In this document: positions 33,644-42,642 of the stretch, piece by piece | How positions within the stretch are numbered: the first letter of the stretch is position 1 | How the letters are laid out: every line of letters begins with the position of its first letter | NCBI RefSeq assembly: GCF_022179445.1 | Contig: NZ_BPQU01000005.1 | Coordinates: forward strand, 62,001-126,000 | DNA: 64,000 bases | Source: Methylobacterium mesophilicum | Lineage (GTDB): Bacteria; Pseudomonadota; Alphaproteobacteria; Rhizobiales; Beijerinckiaceae | Direction: 5' to 3' | The notes under the pieces: model-generated | What the model saw: the letters and a program-made list of their open reading frames with translations, nothing else | The model's database searches: none | What the model was told of the DNA's origin: nothing | Translations under genes and position numbers: made by a program

Positions 33644-35026
33644 ATGACCGAGATGCGGGACGCGCCGACGACGACAGAGCCCGCCGCGTCGGGCCCGAAA
33701 CGCTCCCGCTACCGCCGTTCGATCACGCGCCTGCGCTCGGCCTCGCGGGAGGCCTATCCGCTTTGGCGGGGGCGGCTGCTGTTCCTCGCGGGCGGCATCT
33801 GCGTCGGCCTGGCCGCGGTGCTGATGGCCAAGGGCGCCGACCTCGCGCAGGACGGGTTCCGGCGGCTCACCGCGCCCTCGCCGCTGATCGCGCTGGTGCT
33901 CACGCCCGCGGGCTTCGCGCTCGCGGCCTTGCTCGCCCGGACGGTGTTCCCGAACTCGCAAGGGTCCGGCATCCCGCAGGTGATCGCCGCCCGGCACGCC
34001 CGGGATGCGCGCTTCCGGTTCTCGCTGATCTCGCCGCGGGTGGCGTGCGGAAAGGTGCTGGTCCTGTTCCTCGGCCTGCTCTGCGGCGCCTCGGCCGGCC
34101 GCGAGGGGCCGACCGTGCAGGTCGGCGCCGCGATCATGGCCGCCTTCGGCCGCCTGACGCCGGACCGCCTGCCGGGGCTGTTGCTCGCGGGCGGCGCGGC
34201 CGGGGTCGCGGCGGCGTTCAACACGCCGCTCGCCGGCATCGTGTTCGGCATCGAGGAGCTGGGCCGGGCCTACGAGGCGCGCTCGTCCGGCCTGATCGTC
34301 GCCGGGATCGTGGCCGCGGGCCTCACCTCCCTCTGGCTGCTCGGCAACTACACGTATTTCGGCACCAGCCAGGCGGAGCTGCCGCTGGCGGCCAGCTGGA
34401 TCGTGCCGCTGCTGGCCGCCTTGGGCGGCTTCGCGGGCGGGGTGTTCAGCCGGCTGATCATCCTGTTCGCCCGCGGCCTGCCGGGGGCGGCCGGGCGCCT
34501 GATCGGGGCGCGTCCGGTGGTCTTCGCGGCACTCTGCGGCCTGTGCGTCGCCCTGTGCGGCCTGGCCTCGAACGGCACCGCGTACGGTACCGGCTACGAG
34601 GAGGCCCGGGCGATCCTGCACGGCGACACGACCGCCGGCTGGACCTACGCGCCGCTGAAATTCGCCGCCACGGTGCTCAGCTCGATCAGCGGCATCCCGG
34701 GCGGCCTGTTCGCCCCCTCGCTGGCGGTCGGAGCCGGGATCGGCGGCACGGTGCACGGCCTCCTGCCGGACATGCCGGTGGGCGCCCTCGTGCTGATCGG
34801 GATGGTCGCCTACCTGACCGGCGTGCTGCAGGCGCCGATCACCAGCTTCGTCATCGTCACGGAGATGACCCAGAACCATACGATGATGATCCCGCTGATG
34901 ATCGCGGCCATCATCGCCGACGCCGCCTCGAAGGCGATCTGCCGGGGCGGGCTCTATCACACGCTGGCCGAGATGATGCTGGAGCGCGCCGACGTGCCGG
35001 CCCAGCCGGTGGCCAAGACCGCCTGA
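33644..35026 (+). CDS. ClC-type chloride/proton antiporter
   Basis: 460 residues from ATG 33644. All three selectivity motifs are seen: GSGIP at 107-111, GREGP at 152-156 (gating Glu154) and GGLFAP later. A glutamate at the inner proton site (FNTPLAGIVFGIEE, Glu205) points to an exchanger rather than a channel. Around ten membrane helices. No C-terminal CBS domains. Likely role in acid or ionic stress tolerance. Confidence 0.93.
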   Translation: MTEMRDAPTTTEPAASGPKRSRYRRSITRLRSASREAYPLWRGRLLFLAGGICVGLAAVLMAKGADLAQDGFRRLTAPSPLIALVLTPAGFALAALLARTVFPNSQGSGIPQVIAARHARDARFRFSLISPRVACGKVLVLFLGLLCGASAGREGPTVQVGAAIMAAFGRLTPDRLPGLLLAGGAAGVAAAFNTPLAGIVFGIEELGRAYEARSSGLIVAGIVAAGLTSLWLLGNYTYFGTSQAELPLAASWIVPLLAALGGFAGGVFSRLIILFARGLPGAAGRLIGARPVVFAALCGLCVALCGLASNGTAYGTGYEEARAILHGDTTAGWTYAPLKFAATVLSSISGIPGGLFAPSLAVGAGIGGTVHGLLPDMPVGALVLIGMVAYLTGVLQAPITSFVIVTEMTQNHTMMIPLMIAAIIADAASKAICRGGLYHTLAEMMLERADVPAQPVAKTA

Positions 35027-35037
35027 GCGGCGCGGCT

Positions 35038-35093
35038 CGGGGGGCTTCGTCCCCAAGCCGCGCCGACGGGCGGAGCCCGCCGGAAAGCCCGGG
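35038..35093. repeat. Short palindromes, family 4 copy 2
   Basis: GGGGCTTCGTCCCC and GGCGGAGCCCGCC hairpins between the convergent ClC and chemoreceptor genes; related to 26650-26757. May act as a bidirectional terminator. Confidence 0.5.
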
Positions 35094-35094
35094 C

Positions 35095-37191
35095 CTAGGC
35101 CGCCCGGACGGTCGCCAGGAAGCGCCGGACCTCGGCCGTGAGGTGCTCGGACTGCCGCGACAGCTCGGAGGCCGAGGCCAGCACCTGAGCGGCGGCCGCG
35201 CCGGTCTCCTCGGCGGCACCGGCGACGCCCGCGATGTTGCTGGTCACCTCGCCGGTGCCCATCGCGGCCTGCCCGACGTTGCGCACGATCTCCTGAGTCG
35301 CCGCCCCCTGCTCCTCGACGGACGCGGCGATCGAGGCCGCCACGGTGCTGATCTCGCGGATCCGGCCGCCGATGCCGCCGATCGCCGACACCGCGTGGCC
35401 GGTCGCGGCCTGGACCTGCCCGATCTGCCGGCCGATCTCCTCCGTCGCCTTGGCGGTCTGGTCGGCGAGCGCCTTCACCTCGCTCGCCACAACGGCGAAG
35501 CCCCGGCCGGCCTCTCCGGCCCGGGCCGCCTCGATCGTGGCGTTGAGGGCCAGCAGGTTCGTCTGCGCCGCGATGCCCTGGATCATCGCCACCACGTCGC
35601 CGATCCGGGCGACCGTGCCGCTCAGCTCCTGCACCATCGCGGCGGTCTGGTCCGCCTCGGTCACGGCGGTGCGGGCGAGCTGCGACGAGCCGTCGACCTG
35701 CCGGCCGATCTCCTGGACCGACGAGCCGAGTTCCTCGGCGGCGGCCGCGACCGTGTTGACGTTGCTGGCGGCCTCTTCGGCGGCGGCCGCCACCGTGGTG
35801 GACTGGCTCGCCGTCTGGGTCGCGGTGGCGGTCATCGTCTGGGCGGTGGCCTGCAATTCGGTCGCCGAGGACGAGACCATGCCGACGATCCCGCCGACCG
35901 CCTGCTCGAAGGCGTCGGCCATCTGGCGCATGGCGGTGCGCCGCTGCTCCTCGGCCGAGGCGCGCGCCAGGGCCGTCTCCTCCTCCAGGGCCTTCGTGCG
36001 GATCAGGCTGTCCTTGAACACCTGCACGGCGCCGGCCATGGCGCCGAGCTCGTCCCGGCGCCCGGTGCCCGGGACCGCCACGGCGAGGTCGCCCTCGGCA
36101 AGGCGGCGCATCGATCCGGCCAGCCCCAGCAGGCCGCGCACCACGCGCACCTGCATGATCAGGATCCCGGCCGCCGCCAGGCCGGCCGCGAACACGATGA
36201 CCGCGAGGGCCGAGAGAAAATCCCGGTTCGCCGCGGCGGAGGCGGCGCTGGCCTTGGCCACGGCAGACTCGATCACCGTCAGCGCGACGTCGACGATCGC
36301 CCTCTGGCCCGCGACCACGCCGGCATCCCAGTCGGCGACGGGGAACGGCAGCGTCCGCCCCTCGGAGACCGCTGTCAGGGCGGCCTTGCGCATCGCGCCC
36401 ACCGGCCCGGCATAGTAGAGCCGATCCGCCCGGTCGTAGGCCTCCTTCACCGAACCGTCGAAGCCGTTGACCCGGATCATGCGCCCGACGAGCTGCCAGG
36501 CCGTCCGGTTCTGGGCGTCGGCGCTGTTCAGCTGCGCCCAGTCATCAGGGGTGGCGGCGCGGTCGGCGGCCAGGATCTGGCTCACGACCAGCGCCGCGCG
36601 GCCGTCGGTGGTGCGGGCCAGCCACGTCGTCGCCCGGGCATCGATGAGGCTGCCATAGGCCGGGTCGAGGTCTTGGATCGCGCTCTCGGTCGCGTCGGAG
36701 GCGGCATCGAGCGCGGCGAGCAGGCGGTTGCCGAGTTCGTCCATGCGCGTGCGCAGGGCCGGGTCGCGGGCCGTCACCGGCTGGTCGAAGGCCGCGTCCA
36801 GGGCCTGGCGCAGCTGCCGCCACGCGCCCACCAGGGCCTCCAGTTCGGTGCGCTTCGCCTGCAGCGCCGGATTCGCCACGCCGCCGAGTTGTCCGAGTGC
36901 GATGTCGGCCGCCGCATTGAACGGGGCGCGGGCATCGAGCGCGAGTTGCCGGTGCTTCCGGTTGGCCTCGGGCTCCTTGACCAGGGCGGTGAGGCCGTAG
37001 CCGCGCTCGATCCGAACCTGCGTGAGGCTCGCGAACAAGTTGCGATCGATGACCATGAAGGTCGTCACCTGATCTGCTATATCCATTCGCGATTTGCTTC
37101 TGAGTATTTGTATTCCAGCGAGGAATATGGCGAGAAAACCCAGCATCGCCACGAGGGTAATGACTACAGTTCGGATCGAAAGCGCGCGCAC
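35095..37191 (-). CDS. Methyl-accepting chemotaxis protein
   Basis: 698 residues. First membrane helix at about 8-30, a ~300-residue periplasmic helical sensor region, second helix near 325-347, a HAMP domain ([19 protein letters not shown]), then the cytoplasmic signalling helices with the hairpin tip [21 protein letters not shown]. It signals through CheW/CheA. The sensor region looks helical-bundle-like rather than Cache-like. Ligand unknown; the C-terminus has no CheR-binding pentapeptide. Confidence 0.95.
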   Translation of the reverse strand: MRALSIRTVVITLVAMLGFLAIFLAGIQILRSKSRMDIADQVTTFMVIDRNLFASLTQVRIERGYGLTALVKEPEANRKHRQLALDARAPFNAAADIALGQLGGVANPALQAKRTELEALVGAWRQLRQALDAAFDQPVTARDPALRTRMDELGNRLLAALDAASDATESAIQDLDPAYGSLIDARATTWLARTTDGRAALVVSQILAADRAATPDDWAQLNSADAQNRTAWQLVGRMIRVNGFDGSVKEAYDRADRLYYAGPVGAMRKAALTAVSEGRTLPFPVADWDAGVVAGQRAIVDVALTVIESAVAKASAASAAANRDFLSALAVIVFAAGLAAAGILIMQVRVVRGLLGLAGSMRRLAEGDLAVAVPGTGRRDELGAMAGAVQVFKDSLIRTKALEEETALARASAEEQRRTAMRQMADAFEQAVGGIVGMVSSSATELQATAQTMTATATQTASQSTTVAAAAEEAASNVNTVAAAAEELGSSVQEIGRQVDGSSQLARTAVTEADQTAAMVQELSGTVARIGDVVAMIQGIAAQTNLLALNATIEAARAGEAGRGFAVVASEVKALADQTAKATEEIGRQIGQVQAATGHAVSAIGGIGGRIREISTVAASIAASVEEQGAATQEIVRNVGQAAMGTGEVTSNIAGVAGAAEETGAAAAQVLASASELSRQSEHLTAEVRRFLATVRAA

Positions 37192-37548
37192 AATTATTGT
37201 CCCTGCCTAATCGCCGCGACGGTGTGTCCGAAACATATTCCGAACGGTTAATTCGCTATCGTCGAACCCTTCTGGCCAGGAACAATGACCTTCGTCTGTA
37301 GTTGCGGTGCCACGTCCCCGTCGGGCCTTGCCGGTTCGCGGACCGTGTATCTCGCCTTTTAAGCGAGAATTTCGTTGGCGGGGCCGATGCCGTTCTTCCC
37401 CGCCGAGGCCGGCCGACGGCTCGACCCGGCCCCGCCGCTAAGAATAAAAGGCTGTCGGAGCCGTGCGCGCGCGGAACGGTCTCGCTTGCGGCCGGTTGAG
37501 GGATCGATTGTAGTTCGCCCGTGCCTCGGGCGCATCCGGAGTGACGCG
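37192..37548. other. Divergent promoter gap before DUF1328
   Basis: 357 bp between the chemoreceptor and DUF1328 genes. The first 100 bp are relatively AT-rich (promoter of the chemoreceptor). The part near 37473-37497 carries the EcfG-like site listed separately. No other feature recognised. Confidence 0.45.
37473..37497 (+). promoter_or_regulatory. EcfG-like promoter before the DUF1328 gene
   Basis: GGAAC at 37473-37477 and GTT at 37495-37497 with 17 bp between, one mismatch (G instead of C before GTT) to the consensus. It is about 52 bp before the start codon. DUF1328 genes are often stress-induced in this class, which supports the call. Confidence 0.4.
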
Positions 37549-37728
37549 ATGACCTTGCTGAAATGGGCCCTCATCTGCTTCGTGATCTCGCTGATCGCGG
37601 GCGGGCTCGGCTTTACCGGCATCGCCTCGGGCGCGGGCTCGCTGGCGCGCATCCTGTTCGGCCTGTTCCTGCTGGTCGCCATCGTGATCGTGGTCATCGC
37701 CTTCGCGGTCGGCCAGGCGGTGTTCTGA
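37549..37728 (+). CDS. DUF1328 family small membrane protein
   Basis: 59 residues, the family length. Two hydrophobic helices ([20 protein letters not shown] and [20 protein letters not shown]) with [11 protein letters not shown] between. Matches the UPF0391/YtjA-like family of inner-membrane proteins linked with envelope or general stress. Function undetermined. Confidence 0.9.
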   Translation: MTLLKWALICFVISLIAGGLGFTGIASGAGSLARILFGLFLLVAIVIVVIAFAVGQAVF

Positions 37729-37745
37729 GCCGCGTGGCGGACGCG

Positions 37746-38600
37746 ATGCGGGACACGGTCTGCCTCGTCACCGGGGCGACCAACGGCATCGGCTACGAGA
37801 CGGCCCTGGGGCTCGCGCGCGACGGCGCGCGGGTCGCCATCGTCGGCCGGGATGCCGGCAAGACGCGGGCGTGTGCGGAGCGGATCCGTTCGGCGGTCCC
37901 TGGGGCGGTCGTGGATCCGCACGTCGCGGACCTGTCCGGCCAGGGGGAGATCCGGCGGCTCGCCGGGTCGCTGCGCGAGACGTATCCCCGCCTCGACGTG
38001 CTGGTGAACAACGCCGGCGCGATCTTCGACCGGCGCGCGCTTACGGTCGACGGCATCGAGCGCACCTGGGCGCTCGATCATCTCGGCTACGTACTGCTGA
38101 CGCTCGAACTCCTCGACACCCTGAAGGCCGCGGCGGCTGCCGGGGCTAAGCCGCGCATCGTCAACGTCGCCTCGGCGGCCCATGAACGCGGGCACATCGA
38201 CTTCGCCGACATCGAGGGCGCCCGGCGCTACGGCGCGATGCGGGCCTATGCCCAGGCCAAGCTCGGCAACGTGCTGTTCACCTACGCGCTGGCCCGGCGG
38301 GTGCGGGCCGACGGCATCACGGTCAACGCCCTGCATCCCGGGGTGATCAACACCGGCTTCGCCAAGAACACCGGCGGCCTGTTCGGCACCGCCTGGTCGC
38401 TGATGCGCCCGTTCCTGAGCAGGCCCGACAAGGGCGCCGAGACCTCGCTCCACGTGGCGACCGCCCCCGAACTCGACGGCGTCACCGGCCGCTACTTTTC
38501 ACGGTCCCGGCCAAAGACCTCGTCGGCCGAGAGCCGGGACGAATCCGTTCAGGAGCGCGTCTGGGCGCTGAGCCTCGCGCAGGTCGGGCTCGGCGGCTGA
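37746..38600 (+). CDS. Short-chain dehydrogenase/reductase (retinol dehydrogenase-like)
   Basis: 284 residues from ATG 37746 (GTG 37734 also in frame). TGATNGIG cofactor motif, NNAG, VNVASAAH (catalytic Ser) and YAQAK (Tyr and Lys) are intact. The NALHPGVINTGF text resembles the RDH/WW-oxidoreductase-like subgroup. Substrate unknown. It follows DUF1328 by 17 bp and may be cotranscribed. Confidence 0.9.
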   Translation: MRDTVCLVTGATNGIGYETALGLARDGARVAIVGRDAGKTRACAERIRSAVPGAVVDPHVADLSGQGEIRRLAGSLRETYPRLDVLVNNAGAIFDRRALTVDGIERTWALDHLGYVLLTLELLDTLKAAAAAGAKPRIVNVASAAHERGHIDFADIEGARRYGAMRAYAQAKLGNVLFTYALARRVRADGITVNALHPGVINTGFAKNTGGLFGTAWSLMRPFLSRPDKGAETSLHVATAPELDGVTGRYFSRSRPKTSSAESRDESVQERVWALSLAQVGLGG

Positions 38601-38724
38601 TCGGTCTTCGCGACGCCTGCAGGGCGTCGTGCCCCGCCTGGCCCAGTCAGGCCTGCCGCCTCGGTCGGTGCCGCGCACGGCCCGACGCCGCATCGTCGGG
38701 GCGCGCGGTTCGTTCGGGCGTCCC

Positions 38725-39468
38725 TCACACCAGCTGCGGCTCCATGTGCAGGTAGCGCGGATCGAATTCCGCGAAGACCTTCAGGCGCGCCCAGTCCAGG
38801 ATCGTCAGCGTGCGCTGTCGATGTTGGATCATCTTCTCGGCACGCAGGTCCCTCAGGATGCGGTTGACGTGCACGGGGGTCAGGCCCAACGCGTCGGCCA
38901 TGACCGACTGGGTGATCGGGAGGGCGCAGCGTCCGTCCTCCTTGACCAGGCCCGCCGCCTTCTGCCGGACGTAGAGTTCACAGAACAGGTGCGCCAGGCG
39001 CCTGGGACCGGACCGGCGGCCGAGCCCGATCATCCACTCGTTGGTGATCGAGGCGGTCACCAGCACCTCGCGCCAGAGCGCCGCCATCACATCGTGGTGG
39101 TGCACCATCAGGTCGTGGAGGGCGCCGTGCGGGATCAGGGCGACGGTCACCTGTGTGAAGGCGCCGATGCCCAGGTCGGCGGTGGGCAGGTGCAGGCTCT
39201 GCAGGTCGGGGATGTCGCCCGCGATGTGGAACGCCAGGAACTGACGCTCCCCTTTCTGCATCAGCTTGAAGCGCCCCATCCAGCCGCTCAGGACGAAGCA
39301 GCAGCTCTCCGAGCGATCGCCGGGATGGATCAAGTCGGTGTTCGGCTCCAGGGCCTGCACGGTGACCGGCAGCGCCATGATGGCGCGCTGTGCCGCATCG
39401 CAGATCGGCATGTTCCGGGACAACCGCGCCACGAGCATCGCTAGCGGATGGGTCGTCGTCAGCTGCAT
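38725..39468 (-). CDS. Crp/Fnr-family transcriptional regulator
   Basis: 247 residues. A cyclic-nucleotide-binding-like domain (PGDRSESCCFVLSGWMGRFKLM) and a C-terminal winged HTH (LPITQSVMADALGLTPVHVNRILRDLRAEKMI). There is no N-terminal cysteine cluster as in Fnr, so an iron-sulfur oxygen sensor is unlikely. Typical of the many Crp-like regulators in Methylobacterium. Targets unknown. Confidence 0.92.
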   Translation of the reverse strand: MQLTTTHPLAMLVARLSRNMPICDAAQRAIMALPVTVQALEPNTDLIHPGDRSESCCFVLSGWMGRFKLMQKGERQFLAFHIAGDIPDLQSLHLPTADLGIGAFTQVTVALIPHGALHDLMVHHHDVMAALWREVLVTASITNEWMIGLGRRSGPRRLAHLFCELYVRQKAAGLVKEDGRCALPITQSVMADALGLTPVHVNRILRDLRAEKMIQHRQRTLTILDWARLKVFAEFDPRYLHMEPQLV

Positions 39469-39569
39469 CTCGCTCCGTCTCGTCTGCTCGACGGAAGCGC
39501 ACGCCTCTCCCAGTCACCGAGGCCTGAGCTTGAGCGGAAGCCTCGCGTGAGAAATTCACATAGATCAAC

Positions 39570-39908
39570 TCAACCCCGTGAAACCGATCCTGCGCACGGG
39601 CTTGGCGTGCCCGCCGCCGAAGCGGATACCGGTTCGGGGTCGGCGAGCGCTCCGAATCGGGGCCCGCTTGAGCGCAGCAGCCACGGGCCGGTGTAACTCA
39701 AGGTGGCGGTGTAGATCGGCTTGCCGTCCTCGTCCGTGACGACCACCGAGAACGTGCGGCGGTCGCCGTCGTCCGGCACCTCGTCGCGCGCGATGTCCGG
39801 GAGCAGGCGCAAGACATGCTGGCGGACGGCCGGAAGGTCATCGAGCGTGGTGCCTTCGTCATCGCGGGCGACGCCGCCGTCATAGATGTCGAAATAGTAG
39901 CGCGGCAT
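39570..39908 (-). CDS. DUF6894-like small protein
   Basis: 112 residues from ATG 39908. The start MPRYYFDIYDGG, the DDEGTTLDDLPAVRQHVLRLLPDIARDE middle and the VTDEDGKPIYTATLSY end fit the short DUF6894 family frequent in Rhizobiales. The last ~25 residues are low complexity. No signal peptide. Function unknown. Confidence 0.8.
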   Translation of the reverse strand: MPRYYFDIYDGGVARDDEGTTLDDLPAVRQHVLRLLPDIARDEVPDDGDRRTFSVVVTDEDGKPIYTATLSYTGPWLLRSSGPRFGALADPEPVSASAAGTPSPCAGSVSRG

Positions 39909-40060
39909 GCATAGATTTTGCCGTCGCCAGATTTCATCGGCCACAACGCAGATGAGAGTCCCCGCCACAGAAGGCGATGCCGGGACGGCGTGAGCGGACG
40001 CGCCGACCTACCGGTTGGGTCCCGACGACGCGGCGGGTCGGCCGGGCGGTCAGGTCCCCG

Positions 40061-41020
40061 TCACGCCGCCGCCCGCACCGCGTGGTCGGCCTGGTGCTGG
40101 ATCTCGATGAACACCCGCGTCACGTCCGGGTTGCGCTGCTTCAGCGCCTTGTCGAGGCGGGTGACGAGGCCCTCGACCTCCCCGGCGCTGAGGTCGTCGG
40201 CCATGTCGATGCTGACGTTCACCAGGATGTCGGTCGGCCCGAGATGCTGGGTCAGCACCTCGTTGAGGTGGAGCACGCCGGGCTCGGCGCGCACGAGGTC
40301 CGCGATCGCCGCCACCACGGCGGGGTCGGCCGCCTCGCCGATCAGCAGGCCGTGGGTCTCGATCATCAGGAACACCGCCATGCCGACCAGCACGAACCCG
40401 ATCCCCACCGAGGCCCAGCCGTCGAGGCTCGGCTTGTCGAGCCAATAGGCCAGGACGACGCCCACCAACGCGATCAGCAGGCCAATCAGCGCGGCGGTGT
40501 CCTCGGCCAGGATCGTGAACAGGGTCGGATCCTTGCTGCGCCGGATCGCCCGCATCGCCGAGTTCTGGCCCTTCTCGGCCCAGAACTGGCGCACCGCCAC
40601 GAACCAGGAGAAGCCTTCGGCCACGATGGCGAAGCCCAGGATCGCGACGTTCACCCAGATGCCCGGAAGCGTGTAGCCGAAGACATGGGCGTCCGCGTCC
40701 GGCGAGGGGTGGCGGACCCGCTCGACGCCCTCGTAGATGGCGAAGATGCCGCCGCCCAAAAAGATCATCAGCGCGACCACGAAGGCGTAGAAGTAGATCT
40801 CGCGCCCGTAGCCGAACGGATGGCGGGCATCGGCCGGCTTCTTGGCCCGCTTCATGCCGACCAGCAGCAGCACTTGGTTGGCCGTGTCGACCACCGAGTG
40901 CACGCCCTCGGCGAGCATCGCGGTCGAGCCGGTGAGCGCGCCGCCGACGAACTTCGCCGCCGCGATGGCGAGGTTCGCTCCCGCCGCCGCGTAGATCGCT
41001 CCCGTGCTCTCGTGCGCCAT
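40061..41020 (-). CDS. Cation diffusion facilitator (CDF) transporter
   Basis: 319 residues from ATG 41020. Six membrane helices are predicted by eye. Metal-site motifs are in HSVVDTANQ (helix II) and LAEDTAALIG (helix V), and the C-terminal cytoplasmic domain (VVAAIADLVRAEPGVLHLNEVLTQHLG) is present. Exports divalent metals such as zinc, iron or manganese; the metal is not certain. Divergent from the HIT-family gene by 124 bp. Confidence 0.92.
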   Translation of the reverse strand: MAHESTGAIYAAAGANLAIAAAKFVGGALTGSTAMLAEGVHSVVDTANQVLLLVGMKRAKKPADARHPFGYGREIYFYAFVVALMIFLGGGIFAIYEGVERVRHPSPDADAHVFGYTLPGIWVNVAILGFAIVAEGFSWFVAVRQFWAEKGQNSAMRAIRRSKDPTLFTILAEDTAALIGLLIALVGVVLAYWLDKPSLDGWASVGIGFVLVGMAVFLMIETHGLLIGEAADPAVVAAIADLVRAEPGVLHLNEVLTQHLGPTDILVNVSIDMADDLSAGEVEGLVTRLDKALKQRNPDVTRVFIEIQHQADHAVRAAA

Positions 41021-41144
41021 CCCGGCCTCCGTGTCCGCCGCCAAACCTCGCCACCCAAGCGTTGCCGTGCGGCAGCGGTTCCCGTGTGGACGCGTGGGGG
41101 TGCCCCGTGCAAGCTGAGATCGATCAGGACGCCTTGGAGGACGC

Positions 41145-41582
41145 ATGGCCGACGCGCAGTACGACCCCGACAACATCTTCGCCAAGATCCTGCGGGGCGA
41201 GATCCCGTGCCACCGCGCCTACGAGGATGCGGACACCCTGGCCTTCATGGACGTGATGCCCCAGGGCGAGGGCCACACCCTGGTGATCCCCAAGGCGCCG
41301 TCCCGCGGGTTGCTCGACGCCGACCCGGCCGCCCTGGCTTCCCTGATGGCGAGCGTCCAGACGGTGGCCCGGGCCGTGAAGGCGGCGTTCGAGGCGGACG
41401 GCCTGACCGTGTTCCAGTTCAACGAGCCGGCGGGCGGGCAGACCGTGTTCCACCTGCACATCCACGTCATCCCCCGGTTCGAGGGCGTGCCGCTGAAGCG
41501 CCACGAGGGCGGGATGGCCGACAACGCGGTGCTGGCCGAGCACGCGGCCCGGATCCGGGCGGCTTTGGAAGCCGGGCGCTGA
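41145..41582 (+). CDS. HIT-family hydrolase (Hint-like)
   Basis: 145 residues. The histidine triad HLHIHVIPR is intact, with the FAKILRGEIPCHRAYED N-terminus and FNEPAGGQTVFH before it, typical of Hint-type nucleoside phosphoramidases. Cytoplasmic. Probably general nucleotide housekeeping. Confidence 0.95.
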   Translation: MADAQYDPDNIFAKILRGEIPCHRAYEDADTLAFMDVMPQGEGHTLVIPKAPSRGLLDADPAALASLMASVQTVARAVKAAFEADGLTVFQFNEPAGGQTVFHLHIHVIPRFEGVPLKRHEGGMADNAVLAEHAARIRAALEAGR

Positions 41583-41888
41583 AAGTCCCGATTTCACAAG
41601 GCCGTTGACGCAGCGCTTTCAAGGTGTTTGGCCACGCGCGCCCCTTTCCCAGACAGGTGAAGCGAAGCGGAACCTGATCCGGGACCCAGCACACGAAGCG
41701 CCGCGCCAGCGGCACAGGTCGATCGGACGGACGCTTCGCGCCGTCGTGTGCTGGGTCCCGGGTCGCATTCCGCTGGCGCTGCATGCGCCCGGGAAAAGGA
41801 CCGTGCAGACCGCGCCGGATGCCTCAAGGGCCAGATCCAGAGTCTTGCCTTGAACCCCGCCAAAGGGCGTGCCCTTTGAGATCCCGGT
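41583..41888. repeat. Gap with a long imperfect palindrome (41679-41762) and family 4 copy 3 (41853-41888)
   Basis: CCGGGACCCAGCACACGAAGCG is mirrored by CGTGTGCTGGGTCCCGG, giving a long stem with an inner loop. Further right, CCAAAGGGCGTGCCCTTTG is a small hairpin related to 26650-26757. Both lie between convergent HIT and PilZ genes and could act as terminators. No coding signal. Confidence 0.7.
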
Positions 41889-42248
41889 TCAGGCCGCGCT
41901 GGCGATGAGCCGGCGCAGGGCGGCGTTCTCGGCTTCGAGTTCGCTGATCCGCTGCCGCAGGGCGGCCTCGGTATCGATGGCGGACGGGGCCACCCGGGCC
42001 GGCTCCTCGAACACCACGCCGATCCCGTCCTCCCGGCGCCAGCACAGGCTGGCCCGGTAGGTCCGGTCCCGCTGCGGGATGTAGAGGTCGAACGCCTGCG
42101 GCAGGGTCGTGGCGTCGCTCAGGACCAGCCGGGCGCCCGAGGCCGAGAGGTCGCGCACCAGGCAGTCGAAGCTCGACGAGCCGTTGTTGAAGACGATGCG
42201 CCCCTTGAGGAAGACCCTCTGGCGCGTCTCTTTGCGAAGCTCCGTCAT
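41889..42248 (-). CDS. PilZ domain protein
   Basis: 119 residues. PilZ motifs are visible: the RxxxR-like ETRQRVFLKGRI at the start and the D/NxSxxG-like RDLSASGARL, giving a likely c-di-GMP-binding domain. The last ~30 residues form a short coiled coil (ALRQRISELEAENAALRRLI). Probably an adaptor for c-di-GMP signalling. Confidence 0.9.
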   Translation of the reverse strand: MTELRKETRQRVFLKGRIVFNNGSSSFDCLVRDLSASGARLVLSDATTLPQAFDLYIPQRDRTYRASLCWRREDGIGVVFEEPARVAPSAIDTEAALRQRISELEAENAALRRLIASAA

Positions 42249-42310
42249 GCGGATCAGTGTGCCGGCCAGCTCTTAAGGATTCCTGGCCGAGATACCGTAC
42301 TCGGGCCTAT

Positions 42311-42541
42311 TCAGCTGATAAAGCGCCGGTCCACCGTCTGGAACAGGTAGAAGCCGTTGAAGCGCACGGCGGTGTCGGCGGCCCGGTCGTCGAAATCCAG
42401 GGGCTGCCGGCTGGCGCCGTCGAGCTTGCCTCCGAAGGTCCAGCGGCCGGCGCCGATGAACGGCGGCACGGTGCTGGCCTCCGGCACCGCGCAGCACAGG
42501 CCCTCGACCGCCTTGAGCTGGAACAGGTTGTAGCTTCGCAT
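42311..42541 (-). CDS. Small protein of unknown function
   Basis: 76 residues from ATG 42541, with GGAGGGA 5 bp upstream. No signal or membrane span. The text (NLFQLKAVEGLCCAVPEA, FIGAGRWTFGGKL, RFNGFYLFQTVD) is not of a family I recognise. Between nadE and the PilZ gene, all on the minus strand. Confidence 0.7.
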   Translation of the reverse strand: MRSYNLFQLKAVEGLCCAVPEASTVPPFIGAGRWTFGGKLDGASRQPLDFDDRAADTAVRFNGFYLFQTVDRRFIS

Positions 42542-42642
42542 CGGAGTCCCTCCGCTTGGCCGCCCCGTCTGCCGGCTCATCGCGATGCGAAGAATCGGCT
42601 TGACCGTAGCCATAATGGCACAATCGGCCGAGTTTGTGACGG

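Noticed and set aside
29648..35056. Very long antisense open frame (1802 codons)
   Set aside because: It overlaps five or more well-supported genes and its protein is Arg/Gly/Pro-rich nonsense, as expected of a shadow frame in GC-rich DNA.
33634..37251. 1205-codon open frame on the + strand
   Set aside because: Overlaps the ClC gene in another frame and the chemoreceptor on the opposite strand; low-complexity shadow sequence.
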